This document shows positions 40,882 to 48,402 of a stretch of 48,402 nucleotides of DNA, piece after piece. The notes under the pieces are model-generated. The model had not been told where the DNA came from. It ran no database searches and was given only the letters and a program-made list of their open reading frames with translations. The DNA is taken from the NCBI GenBank assembly GCA_903881085.1, contig CAIRSA010000518.1, positions 1-48,402 of the forward strand, in the 5' to 3' direction. This stretch comes from an uncultured Acidobacteriia bacterium. GTDB taxonomy: Bacteria > Acidobacteriota > Terriglobia > Bryobacterales > Bryobacteraceae. Position numbers and translations under genes: made by a program. How positions within the stretch are numbered: the first letter of the stretch is position 1; each line of letters begins with the position of its first letter.

Positions 40882-41574
40882 CTATTTTGCTTTATGGTGG
40901 TGATGCCTGGGATGATCCGCGCCATCGCCGATGATGATATCAAATGGCGGTGGATCATTCTCTTCAGGCTCGTTGGCTATCCTGGCGGAAATCTTACAGT
41001 TATTGTTCCCCAAAGGCAAAACCAGCCCGATGGGGTAAATCAGTTTGGCGTCCCCCTTCATTGCCACTTGGCTTGCAATGAAAACCGGCTTGCCGGGGTT
41101 TGTGTTCTGAATGGAAAAGTGACAGTTCTTCGAAACTGTGAAAGTCACCGCGGAGGCATTGCTTTTCACATGGAGCGGGCTGGGGGGAGTCCAAGTAATC
41201 GTGCCATCCACTTCGGTGAGTGTAACGTCTGCCCCATGGATCGGAGCCAACACATGCGCCACGATGCGAATGGGGTAGGCTGCGCCTGGTGCATTGGTTA
41301 GACCGTTGTCCTGCTTGACGGTCATGTGACAGACCTGGCCAACGGCCTGAGGCAATACGAGCGCAACCGGGTAACCGGGATTCTGAACGTCCAGATCGGC
41401 GCTCGTTGCGATGAATGACGAGCCCAAGTTGGGGTGTTGATCCTGAAAGCTGAGCAGGCAATCATGGGTGGTACTGAATGTGACGGCGACGGAGTCGGCC
41501 CCCACTGTGAAGCCATCCTTGGGGATGAATTGGGGTGTTCCATCCGCGAGGAAGAAAATGTGTATGTCGGCCAT
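40882..41574 (-). CDS. Hypothetical protein with internal duplication and His-rich tail
   Basis: A 230-residue protein without a signal peptide, not recognised. AAGGAG stands before the ATG. Two halves are similar: VAVTFSTTHDCLLSFQDQHP, then GSSFIATSADL and PVALVLPQAVGQVCHMTV, against AVTFTVSKNCHFSIQNTNPG, then KPVFIASQVAM and PIGLVLPLGNNNCKISA. Each half has two Cys at matching places, so each is probably an Ig-like beta-sandwich with a disulfide or metal site. The C-terminus ends HPRHHHHKAK, which could bind metal. It lies 36 bases behind the kinase-TPR gene on the same strand and is probably co-transcribed with it. Confidence 0.75.
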   Translation of the reverse strand: MADIHIFFLADGTPQFIPKDGFTVGADSVAVTFSTTHDCLLSFQDQHPNLGSSFIATSADLDVQNPGYPVALVLPQAVGQVCHMTVKQDNGLTNAPGAAYPIRIVAHVLAPIHGADVTLTEVDGTITWTPPSPLHVKSNASAVTFTVSKNCHFSIQNTNPGKPVFIASQVAMKGDAKLIYPIGLVLPLGNNNCKISARIANEPEENDPPPFDIIIGDGADHPRHHHHKAK

Positions 41575-41610
41575 GGTCGGTTGTCTCCTTTGTTTGGGTG
41601 TAAAGTCGCA

Positions 41611-44196
41611 CTAACGGTCGGGCATCTTGAAGCGGGGATCGGCAAGAATCTTTGCCCCATCGCCGCTGCGTTTCAGAGTGTCTAAAGCGCCGCCGAGTTC
41701 CAGATATTTCCGGGCCAGCCGCATGGCTTCGCTGCGATCGCCAATGTTCTCAAAGGTGATGGCTGCGCGCATCAATACGGCAGGGTCATTGGGTGACAGC
41801 GCAATCGCAGTTCTTTCGGCGTCACGCGCTTTTTCGAGTTGGCCCAGATTGAGGTATATGATCGCCAGTCCTGACTGTGCATCGCTGTCGCGCGGATTCA
41901 ATTTCGCGTTTCGCTCCGCCAGTATCTGCGCTTTTTCGTAGGCAGCGCGTGTTTTCGCAAGATTGCCCAGATACTTGTAGTTTTGCGCCAGATTGAGCCA
42001 CACCCGGAAGTCGTTTCCGTTCAGTTGCAATGCCTTTTCCTGCGCCTCTGCCGCGGCGGCCCAGTCCTTTTTTTCGCTGTAAATATTCGCCAGGTTGGCA
42101 TAGGCGCCGTAGTTCGGACTCAAGGTAATTGACTTGCGGTATGCCTCGGCAGCTTCGACCTGTTTCCCCATGCGGTAATAGATTACGCCAAGATTTATAT
42201 ACGCGGTACTGTTGTCCGGGGTCAGTGCGATTGCGTGCTGCATGGTGGCCAGTGCCTCGGCATAGCGGCGCTGACGTAGATAAAATGTGCCCAGTTTGTT
42301 GTAGCCGTCCCAGTAATCGGGCCGCAAGGCAGCAGCGCGCTGCAAGTCGGCCTCTGCTTCCTTCACACGGCCCATGTGTTCATAGGTCAACGCTTGCGCC
42401 ACATAGGCTTCGGCGTTGCGGCTATCGATATCAAGAGCTTGCTGAAACTCGCGTAGAGCCAGTTCGGGCTTGCCGCCCAGATCGTGGATACGCCCCAGCG
42501 TAATGTGTACAGGCGCAAGCTTGTCATCGAGCACAGTGGCTTGGCGGCAATAGCGGGCAGCCAATTCGACCCAGCGATTGTCCTTATCAAATGTGTATTT
42601 GGTCCAATAGGCTTCGCCCAGGCCGGCCAGCGCCAGCGCGTCTTTGGTGTCAGCGGCCATCGCCTGCTCAAAAGCTGCGATGGCCGCATCGAGATTGCCG
42701 GGCTTGTCGTAACGGCGAAGGAAGCCGACTCCTTTGAGATAGGTTTCATATGCTGCTGGCGTGCTGGTTCTGTCCGCACGGTTGGAGCCGCTGGCCCGCA
42801 CGGTAACGCGAAGCAGTTTGGCCAGGCGGGCGACGGACATGTCCTGCAGCGCAATCAGGTCACCGCCCGGGTCTTCCACAATGGCCGCGCCCAACTGGCG
42901 GATGTTGACCGCGTCAATAATGTTGAGCATGAGGCGGACTGTCTTCCCGTCTTTTTCGAGCGAGCCGCTGATGACGATGTTGGCGCCGAATTCGCGGCGC
43001 GCAGCAGTGGCATCGTTGATTTTCCGGCGGCGCATTTCACTGGCAGGAACAATCCACAGAGAGCCATTCGCACTTTCGAGATTCGACAGGCGCCCGGTGA
43101 GCGATTCAAGAAGGCCGTCGGCAAGTGCATCTTCCACTTGCTGCTTGCCAACCGTGGCGATGGGAAGCACGGCGATATGGGCCGGGGGCGGCGACCCAAG
43201 ATTCAGCAGGTATTCGCGCGATGCGGGGATGGATAACAGCAGTCCGGCCAAGCCTGCGACGCCCAGGGCGCCGATGCCAATATGCCGATTCCAAGAGGCT
43301 GGGCGTGGTAAGACAGCGCTGCCTGAGGCGCCTGCCACAAGCGCCTGAAGCGCGCGATTATTGGTGGAACGTGTAATTGTGTTGGGCACCACTTTGAGCG
43401 GCCTCAATTCGGCCAACACATCGTTCATCGATTGATAGCGCTTTGCCGGATCCTTAGCCAAGGCGCGATAGATCAGCGGTTGCAGTTCGGGAGGCGCCAG
43501 CGCTACTCCATCGGGCGGTTTGCTGACAATGGCAAAGAGGACGGCGGGGATGTTCTCGCCCTGGAAGGTCTGTTTGCCGGTCAACATCTCATTAAGCACA
43601 AGGCCGAATGAGAAGATGTCGCTGCGGGTGTCGAGCTTTTCGCCTAGCGCCTGCTCGGGTGACATATACTGCGCCGTTCCACTGATGGATTCGGATTGCG
43701 TCCGGCTGCTCAGGCTCGAAACCAGGGCCAGGCCGAAGTCGAGCACCTTGACCGCACCTTCGCTAGTGACTATTACGTTGCCGGGTTTTATATCGCGGTG
43801 AACGATGCCTTTTTCATGCGCCGCGGCAAGCCCCTGCGCCATTTGAATTGCGTAATCGAGAGCAATATCGTAGGGCAGCGCTCCGCGACGGATCTTGCGC
43901 TGGAGGGTCTCGCCGTCGTAGAAGGCCATGACGATAAACAGATGGCCGTCGGGAGTCTGTTCGATGCCGTGAATGGTGCCGATATTGGGGTGGTCGAGCG
44001 CCGAAGCGGCGCGCGCTTCTTTCAGCAGGCGGTCGTTGTCGCGCTGGTTGACGTTGGCGTCGTGTGGCAGGAATTTTAGCGCGACGGGGCGGTTGAGCCG
44101 CTTGTCGAGCGCTTTGTACACCACGCCCATGCCACCGGCGCCCAGAGGGGCGATGATCTCATAGGAGCCGAGTTGCGTACCGGCTTCAAACGCCAT
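41611..44196 (-). CDS. Membrane Ser/Thr protein kinase with TolB-like and TPR domains
   Basis: An 861-residue Hanks-type kinase. The glycine loop GAGGMGVVYKA is at 19-29, followed by K41 in VALKFL, HRDIKPGNV with D135, and DFGLA with D153. A transmembrane helix follows at about 315-335 (IGIGALGVAGLAGLLLSI). Next is a TolB-like region (IAVLPIATVGKQ; GANIVISGSLEKDGKTVRLML), then eight or more TPR units to the C-terminus (for example YAEALATMQHAIALTPDNSTAYINLGVIYY, in part). The kinase is cytoplasmic and the TPR part periplasmic. ATG 44196 is chosen; an 8-residue extension is possible. It lies between a PQQ dehydrogenase gene and a duplicated hypothetical gene on the same strand. A CACAAT-C-ATTGTG palindrome is 20 bases upstream. 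Confidence 0.92.
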   Translation of the reverse strand: MAFEAGTQLGSYEIIAPLGAGGMGVVYKALDKRLNRPVALKFLPHDANVNQRDNDRLLKEARAASALDHPNIGTIHGIEQTPDGHLFIVMAFYDGETLQRKIRRGALPYDIALDYAIQMAQGLAAAHEKGIVHRDIKPGNVIVTSEGAVKVLDFGLALVSSLSSRTQSESISGTAQYMSPEQALGEKLDTRSDIFSFGLVLNEMLTGKQTFQGENIPAVLFAIVSKPPDGVALAPPELQPLIYRALAKDPAKRYQSMNDVLAELRPLKVVPNTITRSTNNRALQALVAGASGSAVLPRPASWNRHIGIGALGVAGLAGLLLSIPASREYLLNLGSPPPAHIAVLPIATVGKQQVEDALADGLLESLTGRLSNLESANGSLWIVPASEMRRRKINDATAARREFGANIVISGSLEKDGKTVRLMLNIIDAVNIRQLGAAIVEDPGGDLIALQDMSVARLAKLLRVTVRASGSNRADRTSTPAAYETYLKGVGFLRRYDKPGNLDAAIAAFEQAMAADTKDALALAGLGEAYWTKYTFDKDNRWVELAARYCRQATVLDDKLAPVHITLGRIHDLGGKPELALREFQQALDIDSRNAEAYVAQALTYEHMGRVKEAEADLQRAAALRPDYWDGYNKLGTFYLRQRRYAEALATMQHAIALTPDNSTAYINLGVIYYRMGKQVEAAEAYRKSITLSPNYGAYANLANIYSEKKDWAAAAEAQEKALQLNGNDFRVWLNLAQNYKYLGNLAKTRAAYEKAQILAERNAKLNPRDSDAQSGLAIIYLNLGQLEKARDAERTAIALSPNDPAVLMRAAITFENIGDRSEAMRLARKYLELGGALDTLKRSGDGAKILADPRFKMPDR

Positions 44197-44258
44197 AACG
44201 TGCAACAAATGGTAACACAATCATTGTGGCCCGATGGCGGTCTTGCTGGCGGTGCGGA

Positions 44259-46013
44259 TCACAGTCCGAAGCAGAGGATGTTTGGGCCGGCGGCGATCAC
44301 CACATACTGGTTGCCACCGAATGAAAATGTCATGGGTGGGGCTTTCATGCGGACGTTGGTGGGGAAGCGCCACAACTGCTTGCCGGTCTTCTGATCCACG
44401 GCCGCAAAGCCACCATGGGGTTGGCCGTAGAAGAGCATGCCGCCGGCGGTGGCGAGCACGCCGGTCCAGATCTTGTTTGGCGCGGGGCCAAATTGCGGGA
44501 CCTCCCATACGATCTCGCCGGTTTCGATGTTCAGGGCGCGGAGGAAACGCTGGCTGGGGCGGCCGCACTCTTCTTTCGCCATCAGATAATACAGGCGGGT
44601 TTCGGGTGAGTAAGCTGTCGCATCCCAATTGGCAGCGTCGGCGGGGCAACCTTTGGGGTCTACGACTACGGGCCTGCCATCGGGGCCGATGGAGGAGGCC
44701 CAATCGACCTGGCGCAGGAAAGGCTTGGCGAGCAGGACCTTGCCGTTGGTGCGGTCCAGGACGTAGAAGAAACCGTTGCGGTCGGCGTGCAACAGAAGTT
44801 TGGATGGCTTGCCTCGGTATACGGTGTCGACCAATACATTGGGCTCCGTGGCGTCGCGGTCTCGCACGTCATGTGGAGTGAATTGGTAGTGCCACTTGAG
44901 CGCGCCGGTTTTGACGTCGAGGGCGAGGACGCAATCCGTGTAGAGATTGTCGCCTGGGCGGTCACGGTCGTCGATGTCTGGCCAGGGGTTGCCGGTGGCC
45001 CAGTAGAGCGTTTGGGTAGAGGGATCGTAGGAGCCGGTGAGCCAGGTGGAACCGCCGCCGGTCACCGGTTCCGGACCTTTCCAGGTCTCGATGCCGGGCT
45101 CGCCTTTCTGGGGCACAGTCCAGTGACGCCAGATTAACGCGCCGTTGTCTGGATTATAGGCGGCGACGAAGCCGCGTATACCTTCATCGGCTCCGGCGAC
45201 GCCTGCGATCACCATGTTTTCTACGATGAGCGGGGGCATGGTGCCGCCGTAGTATTTGCCTTTTCGATCTTCTGGCAGGGAGATGTCCCAGATGACATGT
45301 CCATCGGCGCGATCCAAGGCGAGCAGGTGGGCGTTGTCGGTTTCGAAGAAGACCTTATTGCCAAGGATGGACACACCGCGGTTGGTGCCGAGTTTGGCGT
45401 CGCCAACCATTCCCGGGGTTTGAGGGCGGGAGTAATGCCAGATTTCAGCGCCTGTTAGTGCGTCAAGGGCGAAGACCTGGTTGGGGCCGGTAACGTAGAC
45501 CGCTCCATCGCCGGCGACTGGGGTGGTTTCCAGGCCGAAATATTGAATGGGAAAGACCCACTTCAATTTCAGCGCGGAGACGTTGCGGGTGGTGATCTGT
45601 TTCAGCAGGCTGTAGCGATTGCCGGAGTAGTTACCGTCGTAGTTGAGCCAGTCGCCGGGTTGAGGAGGGCCGAAGGTGGTTTTCCTGGCGAGATCGGGTG
45701 GCGGGGCGGGGCGCAGAATCAGGTCGGTATTCAGGCGGCGGACGTAGCGGGCGAGGGCGGTGCGGTCGGCGGGTGGCAGATCGGCGAACGCAGGCATGCC
45801 GGCAGCGACGTTGCCGTTTTGGATGTAGGCGGCCAGTTGCTCGACGGACTGCTGGGCTACACGCTGGTTGGCGGCGAGGGTGGGTCCTTTGGAGCCGCCG
45901 CGGCCTTCGTCGCCGTGGCAACCGCCGCAGTTCTTGGCGAAGACGGGCGGGGTCTGGGCGGAGGCTTGGGCGCTTGCTAGTGCGATAAGAAGATGAATCA
46001 ACATCATGATCAT
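44259..46013 (-). CDS. Cytochrome c - PQQ-dependent dehydrogenase fusion
   Basis: A 584-residue periplasmic quinohemoprotein. The signal peptide is MIMMLIHLLIALASAQASAQ. An N-terminal cytochrome c domain has CGGCH at residues 29-33 and a likely axial Met in AAGMPAF (about 76). The eight-bladed PQQ propeller follows, starting GDWLNYDGNYSGNRYS, with the blade motif LDALTGAEIWHYSRP, LYWATGNPWPDID, and PHDVRDRD, which corresponds to the catalytic Asp region of PQQ alcohol dehydrogenases. The heme domain precedes the propeller, whereas many quinohemoprotein alcohol dehydrogenases have it at the C-terminus. ATGs at 46007 and 46004 are alternative starts. The substrate is probably an alcohol or sugar. 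Confidence 0.9.
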   Translation of the reverse strand: MIMMLIHLLIALASAQASAQTPPVFAKNCGGCHGDEGRGGSKGPTLAANQRVAQQSVEQLAAYIQNGNVAAGMPAFADLPPADRTALARYVRRLNTDLILRPAPPPDLARKTTFGPPQPGDWLNYDGNYSGNRYSLLKQITTRNVSALKLKWVFPIQYFGLETTPVAGDGAVYVTGPNQVFALDALTGAEIWHYSRPQTPGMVGDAKLGTNRGVSILGNKVFFETDNAHLLALDRADGHVIWDISLPEDRKGKYYGGTMPPLIVENMVIAGVAGADEGIRGFVAAYNPDNGALIWRHWTVPQKGEPGIETWKGPEPVTGGGSTWLTGSYDPSTQTLYWATGNPWPDIDDRDRPGDNLYTDCVLALDVKTGALKWHYQFTPHDVRDRDATEPNVLVDTVYRGKPSKLLLHADRNGFFYVLDRTNGKVLLAKPFLRQVDWASSIGPDGRPVVVDPKGCPADAANWDATAYSPETRLYYLMAKEECGRPSQRFLRALNIETGEIVWEVPQFGPAPNKIWTGVLATAGGMLFYGQPHGGFAAVDQKTGKQLWRFPTNVRMKAPPMTFSFGGNQYVVIAAGPNILCFGL

Positions 46014-46130
46014 GCTACTACATTGGGCCGTGCAAGCCGACGCTCCATCGTACTTGTGCTGAGAACAAGATGCTCCTCGAATCATTGGGAGGCCGCGTTG
46101 TTTAGGGTGAGGTAATTTTGAATTAGTTAG

Positions 46131-46150
46131 GGCAGGCGAATCGCCCACCC
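46131..46150. repeat. Degenerate palindrome upstream of the second Gfo/Idh/MocA gene
   Basis: GGCAGGCGAATCGCCCACCC contains GGCG-aat-CGCC and resembles the left member of the group at 40795. The preceding AATT-rich bases are also similar in the two places. It is a partly decayed member of the same hairpin class. Confidence 0.55.
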
Positions 46151-46193
46151 CACCCCTATTTTAGCCGGGGAATCGCACTCGCGCTGATCTTGA

Positions 46194-46199
46194 TATGCT
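46194..46199 (+). promoter_or_regulatory. -10 element near the second Gfo/Idh/MocA start
   Basis: TATGCT ends nine bases before ATG 46209. There is no ribosome site in between, so a nearly leaderless transcript is likely. Confidence 0.35.
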
Positions 46200-46208
46200 G
46201 AAATCGCC

Positions 46209-47435
46209 ATGTCAACCACACGCAGAGGTTTTCTTCAGGCGGCCGTTGCGCCGTTGTTTATTCCGCAGTCCGTTTTCGGGGCGAATGACCGCATCAACAT
46301 TGGAGTGATCGGGGTGGGCAACCGCAGCGGCCTGCTCATTGATCAGTTACCCGAAGGCGGACGAATCATCACCGTCGCGGATTGCTTTGTGAAGCGCTGC
46401 GAGGACGCGGCGACGAAGCGTAAAGCGAAGTGGCTGATTCACGGCGATTACCGGCGCATCCTGGATAACAAAGACGTGGACGCGGTAATTGTCGGCACTA
46501 CCGATCACACGCGCGCGATCCCTTGTATACACGCCTGCCAGGCGGGTAAAGACATCTACGCGGAGAAGCCGCTGACCCTTTATATCGCGGAGGGACGGGC
46601 GCTGGTGAAGGCTGCGCGCAAATACAAGCGCGTGTTTCAGGTGGGCAGCCAGCAGCGCTCGATGGAGATGAACCGCATCGCGTGCGAGTTTGTGCGCAAC
46701 GGCGGGCTGGGCAAGATCACGATGGTGCAGGGCGTGAATTACACCAGCTCGGAAAAGTACAGCGGATTGCCGGAAGAGCCGATCCCCGCGTCGCTGAATT
46801 GGGATGTGTGGCAAGGCCAGGCCCCGACGCACCCCTACAATAAGAAGCTGCACACCGGGTGGATGGGGTGGCGGGACTATGCGGGCGGCGAGATAACCAA
46901 CTGGGGCGCGCATGGCTTGGACCAATTGCAGTGGGCGCTGGGCATGGATGGCACGGGACCGGTGGAGATCTGGCCGTTGGGCGCGGATGGCTCGGTTGCG
47001 TGGAAGTATGCGAACGGGGTCACCGTGCAGTTGGATCAATCGCCGAAGAGTGGGTTGCACGCGGGCGGGAGGATCACTGGCGAAAAGGGCACGATTGAGA
47101 TTGTACGGAATAACTTCAAGACAGACCCGGTGGGGATGATTACTAACTTGCCGGCGGCTGAAGATATCGATAAGTGGCGCGATGAACGGGCGCTGTGGCA
47201 GGCGCGGTATCACATGCAGAACTGGTTGGATTGCGTGAAGTCGCGTCAGAAGCCGGTGGCCGATGTGGAGATTGGGCATCGCAGCATCACGCTTGCGCAT
47301 CTGGCTAATATTACCCGGCAACTGAATCGGAAGTTGGCGTGGGATCCGAAGAAGGAGCGGTTTCCTCACGATGCGGAGGCGCAGAAGATGGTGACCCGCG
47401 TGCGGCGTGTGGGGTATGAGTTGCCTAAGGTTTGA
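46209..47435 (+). CDS. Gfo/Idh/MocA family oxidoreductase, TAT-exported
   Basis: A 408-residue protein with twin-arginine leader TTRRGFLQAAVAPLF. The NAD(P)-binding motif is GVIGVGNRSG (32-41). The family EKP motif is at 119-121, and the C-terminal domain contains GWMGWRDYAGGEITNWGAHGLDQLQWALG, which in this subgroup replaces the usual catalytic His region. Another conserved segment is ITGEKGTIEI. This belongs to the secreted subgroup common in Acidobacteria and Planctomycetes, where substrates are mostly unknown. It differs clearly from the copy at the left end of the window. The gene appears monocistronic. Confidence 0.92.
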   Translation: MSTTRRGFLQAAVAPLFIPQSVFGANDRINIGVIGVGNRSGLLIDQLPEGGRIITVADCFVKRCEDAATKRKAKWLIHGDYRRILDNKDVDAVIVGTTDHTRAIPCIHACQAGKDIYAEKPLTLYIAEGRALVKAARKYKRVFQVGSQQRSMEMNRIACEFVRNGGLGKITMVQGVNYTSSEKYSGLPEEPIPASLNWDVWQGQAPTHPYNKKLHTGWMGWRDYAGGEITNWGAHGLDQLQWALGMDGTGPVEIWPLGADGSVAWKYANGVTVQLDQSPKSGLHAGGRITGEKGTIEIVRNNFKTDPVGMITNLPAAEDIDKWRDERALWQARYHMQNWLDCVKSRQKPVADVEIGHRSITLAHLANITRQLNRKLAWDPKKERFPHDAEAQKMVTRVRRVGYELPKV

Positions 47436-47495
47436 GGGAAAGCACACAACTTGTTAACATAGGAGTGGGATCAATCGTGTGGTTCCCCAACGATC

Positions 47496-47762
47496 ATGAA
47501 CACTAAGCGTACTCACGTCGTTCTTTCTGAAGAACTGGTCAAAGAGATCGATGCAGTGGTAGGAATCCGTCAACGCAGTAGCTTTATCAGTCAGGCGGCG
47601 GAACGTGAGCTGGTGCGTCGCCGCCAACTTGCAGCTCTCGATGCGGTGGCTGGCGCTTGGAAGGACAAAGATCATCCCGAGTTGAAACAAGGCGCCGCAG
47701 AATGGGTTCGCAACCTGCGCCAGGAGAATGAGGCTCGTTTTAAGAAAGTAACAGCCCGATGA
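47496..47762 (+). CDS. Antitoxin, ribbon-helix-helix (VapB-type)
   Basis: An 88-residue antitoxin. The N-terminus RTHVVLSEELVKEIDAVVG then RQRSSFISQAAERELVRR forms a ribbon-helix-helix DNA-binding fold. The C-terminal half (GAWKDKDHPELKQGAAEWVRNLRQ) is the likely toxin-binding tail. It would neutralise the PIN toxin encoded one base after its stop and repress its own operon. Confidence 0.88.
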   Translation: MNTKRTHVVLSEELVKEIDAVVGIRQRSSFISQAAERELVRRRQLAALDAVAGAWKDKDHPELKQGAAEWVRNLRQENEARFKKVTAR

Positions 47763-47763
47763 T

Positions 47764-48156
47764 ATGGCAGTCTACTTACTCGACACATGCGTTCTGATCG
47801 ACGTCATCAACGAAAAGAAGAATCGCCGCTTGTTCTTGCGGTCGCTCGTTGCCGCTGGTCATACGCTTGCCTGCTGCCCGATCAATGTTTCCGAAGTCTA
47901 CGCCGGAATCAAGCCTAAAGAAGAGGCGCAAACGGCAATTCTGATGCGCAGCTTGGAGTATTTCCCAATTATTTATGCCGTTGCTGAATTGGGAGGATTT
48001 CTCAAGCGTGATTATGGAAAAAAGGGAAAGACTCTTTCGTTGACGGACACGCTCATCGGAGCGGTAGCCATCCACAATGGGTTGATTCTCATGACCGACA
48101 ACATTAAAGACTTTCCAATGAAAGAGCTGCAGCTTTACCCTTTGCCTCAGGCGTAG
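47764..48156 (+). CDS. vapC: PIN domain ribonuclease toxin (VapC family)
   Basis: A 130-residue VapC-type toxin. The acidic metal-binding residues are all present: D7 in YLLDTCVLID, E44 in NVSEVYAGI, D95 in SLTDTLIGA and D112 in MTDNIKDFP. VapC toxins cleave tRNA or rRNA when released from the antitoxin; the target here is unknown. The start ATG 47764 follows the antitoxin TGA by one base, the usual tight operon. The pair is complete, in contrast to the orphan antitoxin at 27299 and the damaged hicA at 8444. Confidence 0.92.
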   Translation: MAVYLLDTCVLIDVINEKKNRRLFLRSLVAAGHTLACCPINVSEVYAGIKPKEEAQTAILMRSLEYFPIIYAVAELGGFLKRDYGKKGKTLSLTDTLIGAVAIHNGLILMTDNIKDFPMKELQLYPLPQA

Positions 48157-48179
48157 GATTCCGCCGGAGGGAAGCAGAA

Positions 48180-48198
48180 GGCCGAGTGCCACTCGGCC
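48180..48198. repeat. Palindrome identical to one at the left edge
   Basis: GGCCGAGT-gcc-ACTCGGCC, the same as 97-115. It stands 23 bases after the vapC stop and next to the inverted 69-bp repeat, so palindrome and repeat travel together at both window edges. Confidence 0.75.
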
Positions 48199-48201
48199 GC
48201 A

Positions 48202-48270
48202 GGTTGCCAACCCAATGTCGCTTACATTGCGTTTATGAGGCGAGCTTCCGATCTGGTGAGCGATTCATTG
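48202..48270 (-). repeat. 69-bp dispersed repeat, right inverted copy
   Basis: Reverse complement of 3-71 with four mismatches (65/69). The internal CAATGT/ACATTG hairpin is kept. The remaining 99 bases up to 48369 contain no gene. Confidence 0.8.
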
Positions 48271-48369
48271 TGGCATTGCGGTGGAGGGCAATTGGGGTCA
48301 GACAGCCCATTTTCGGCAAAAACGGCCGAAAAAAGGTGTCAGACCCCAAATGCGACGCGTCGTTCTAGT

Positions 48370-48402
48370 CAATGTAAGCGACATTGGGTTGCCAACCTGC
48401 CC
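48370..48402 (+). repeat. Dispersed repeat, partial copy at window edge
   Basis: CAATGTAAGCGACATTGGGT and the following bases match the right part of the repeat at 3-71, in the same orientation. The copy continues past the window end. Confidence 0.7.

Noticed and set aside
46347..47447. A 366-codon open frame on the minus strand
   Set aside because: It is antisense to the conserved Gfo/Idh/MocA gene at 46209-47435 and has shadow-like composition.
1..48402. CRISPR array
   Set aside because: No regularly spaced direct repeats with unique spacers were seen; the repeats present are dispersed palindromes or pairs.
1..48402. tRNA or rRNA genes
   Set aside because: No T-loop GGTTCGAATCC-type motif in a cloverleaf context and no rRNA segments were recognised by eye; a tRNA scan could still overturn this.

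Overview
The window looks like chromosomal DNA of an acidobacterium of the Bryobacterales / Candidatus Solibacter type. The grounds are the gene repertoire: two Oar-like TonB-dependent receptors with an N-terminal carboxypeptidase-regulatory-like domain, two DUF1549/DUF1553 + DUF1501 gene sets, Gfo/Idh/MocA proteins with twin-arginine leaders, kinase-TPR fusions, PD40-TPR cytochromes and a membrane-anchored regulator with an N-terminal DNA-binding domain. The assignment is by family content only; no rRNA or tRNA gene was seen.

Layout. 1-141: a dispersed repeat and three adjoining hairpins. 142-8391: two sugar or polyol-type enzymes (Gfo/Idh/MocA, enolase superfamily), an SGNH hydrolase behind GTP-dependent PEP carboxykinase, and a lactonase translationally coupled to an octaheme cytochrome c. 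8432-9468: a damaged stretch with a hicA toxin gene carrying a stop in its Trp18 codon, an intact hicB, and a Ser/Thr kinase gene cut short by a dispersed repeat. 9576-16148: a well-defined promoter and palindromic operator, a TonB receptor, a PD40/TPR cytochrome and a RidA-like protein. 16259-22401: a second receptor beside a divergent secreted beta-propeller, then a membrane-anchored regulator. 22501-32966: two secreted PSD-type gene sets, separated by an orphan antitoxin, repeat copy A and an unexplained intrinsic terminator. 33016-34625: REP-like hairpin, purC-cvpA and a terminator-like structure.

35343-38203 is mobile or accessory DNA: an IS110-type element with a candidate bridge-RNA region, a GxxExxY gene enclosed by 36-bp inverted repeats inside a pair of diverged direct repeats, and a large nested palindrome. 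38204-41574 holds four proteins without recognised function, one with an internal duplication. 41611-47435 holds a kinase-TPR protein behind a cytochrome-PQQ dehydrogenase, and a second Gfo/Idh/MocA protein. 47496-48156 is a VapBC-type toxin-antitoxin pair. The right edge carries an inverted copy of the 69-bp repeat seen at the left edge.

Inferred physiology: an aerobic or facultative soil heterotroph that exports many redox and carbohydrate-acting proteins, imports substrates through TonB receptors, and carries many dispersed palindromic repeats. The most unusual content is non-coding: a three-copy repeat family abutting a truncated gene and a receptor stop codon, the GxxExxY cassette, the IS110 upstream RNA region, and hairpins whose arms differ in sequence but stay self-complementary.
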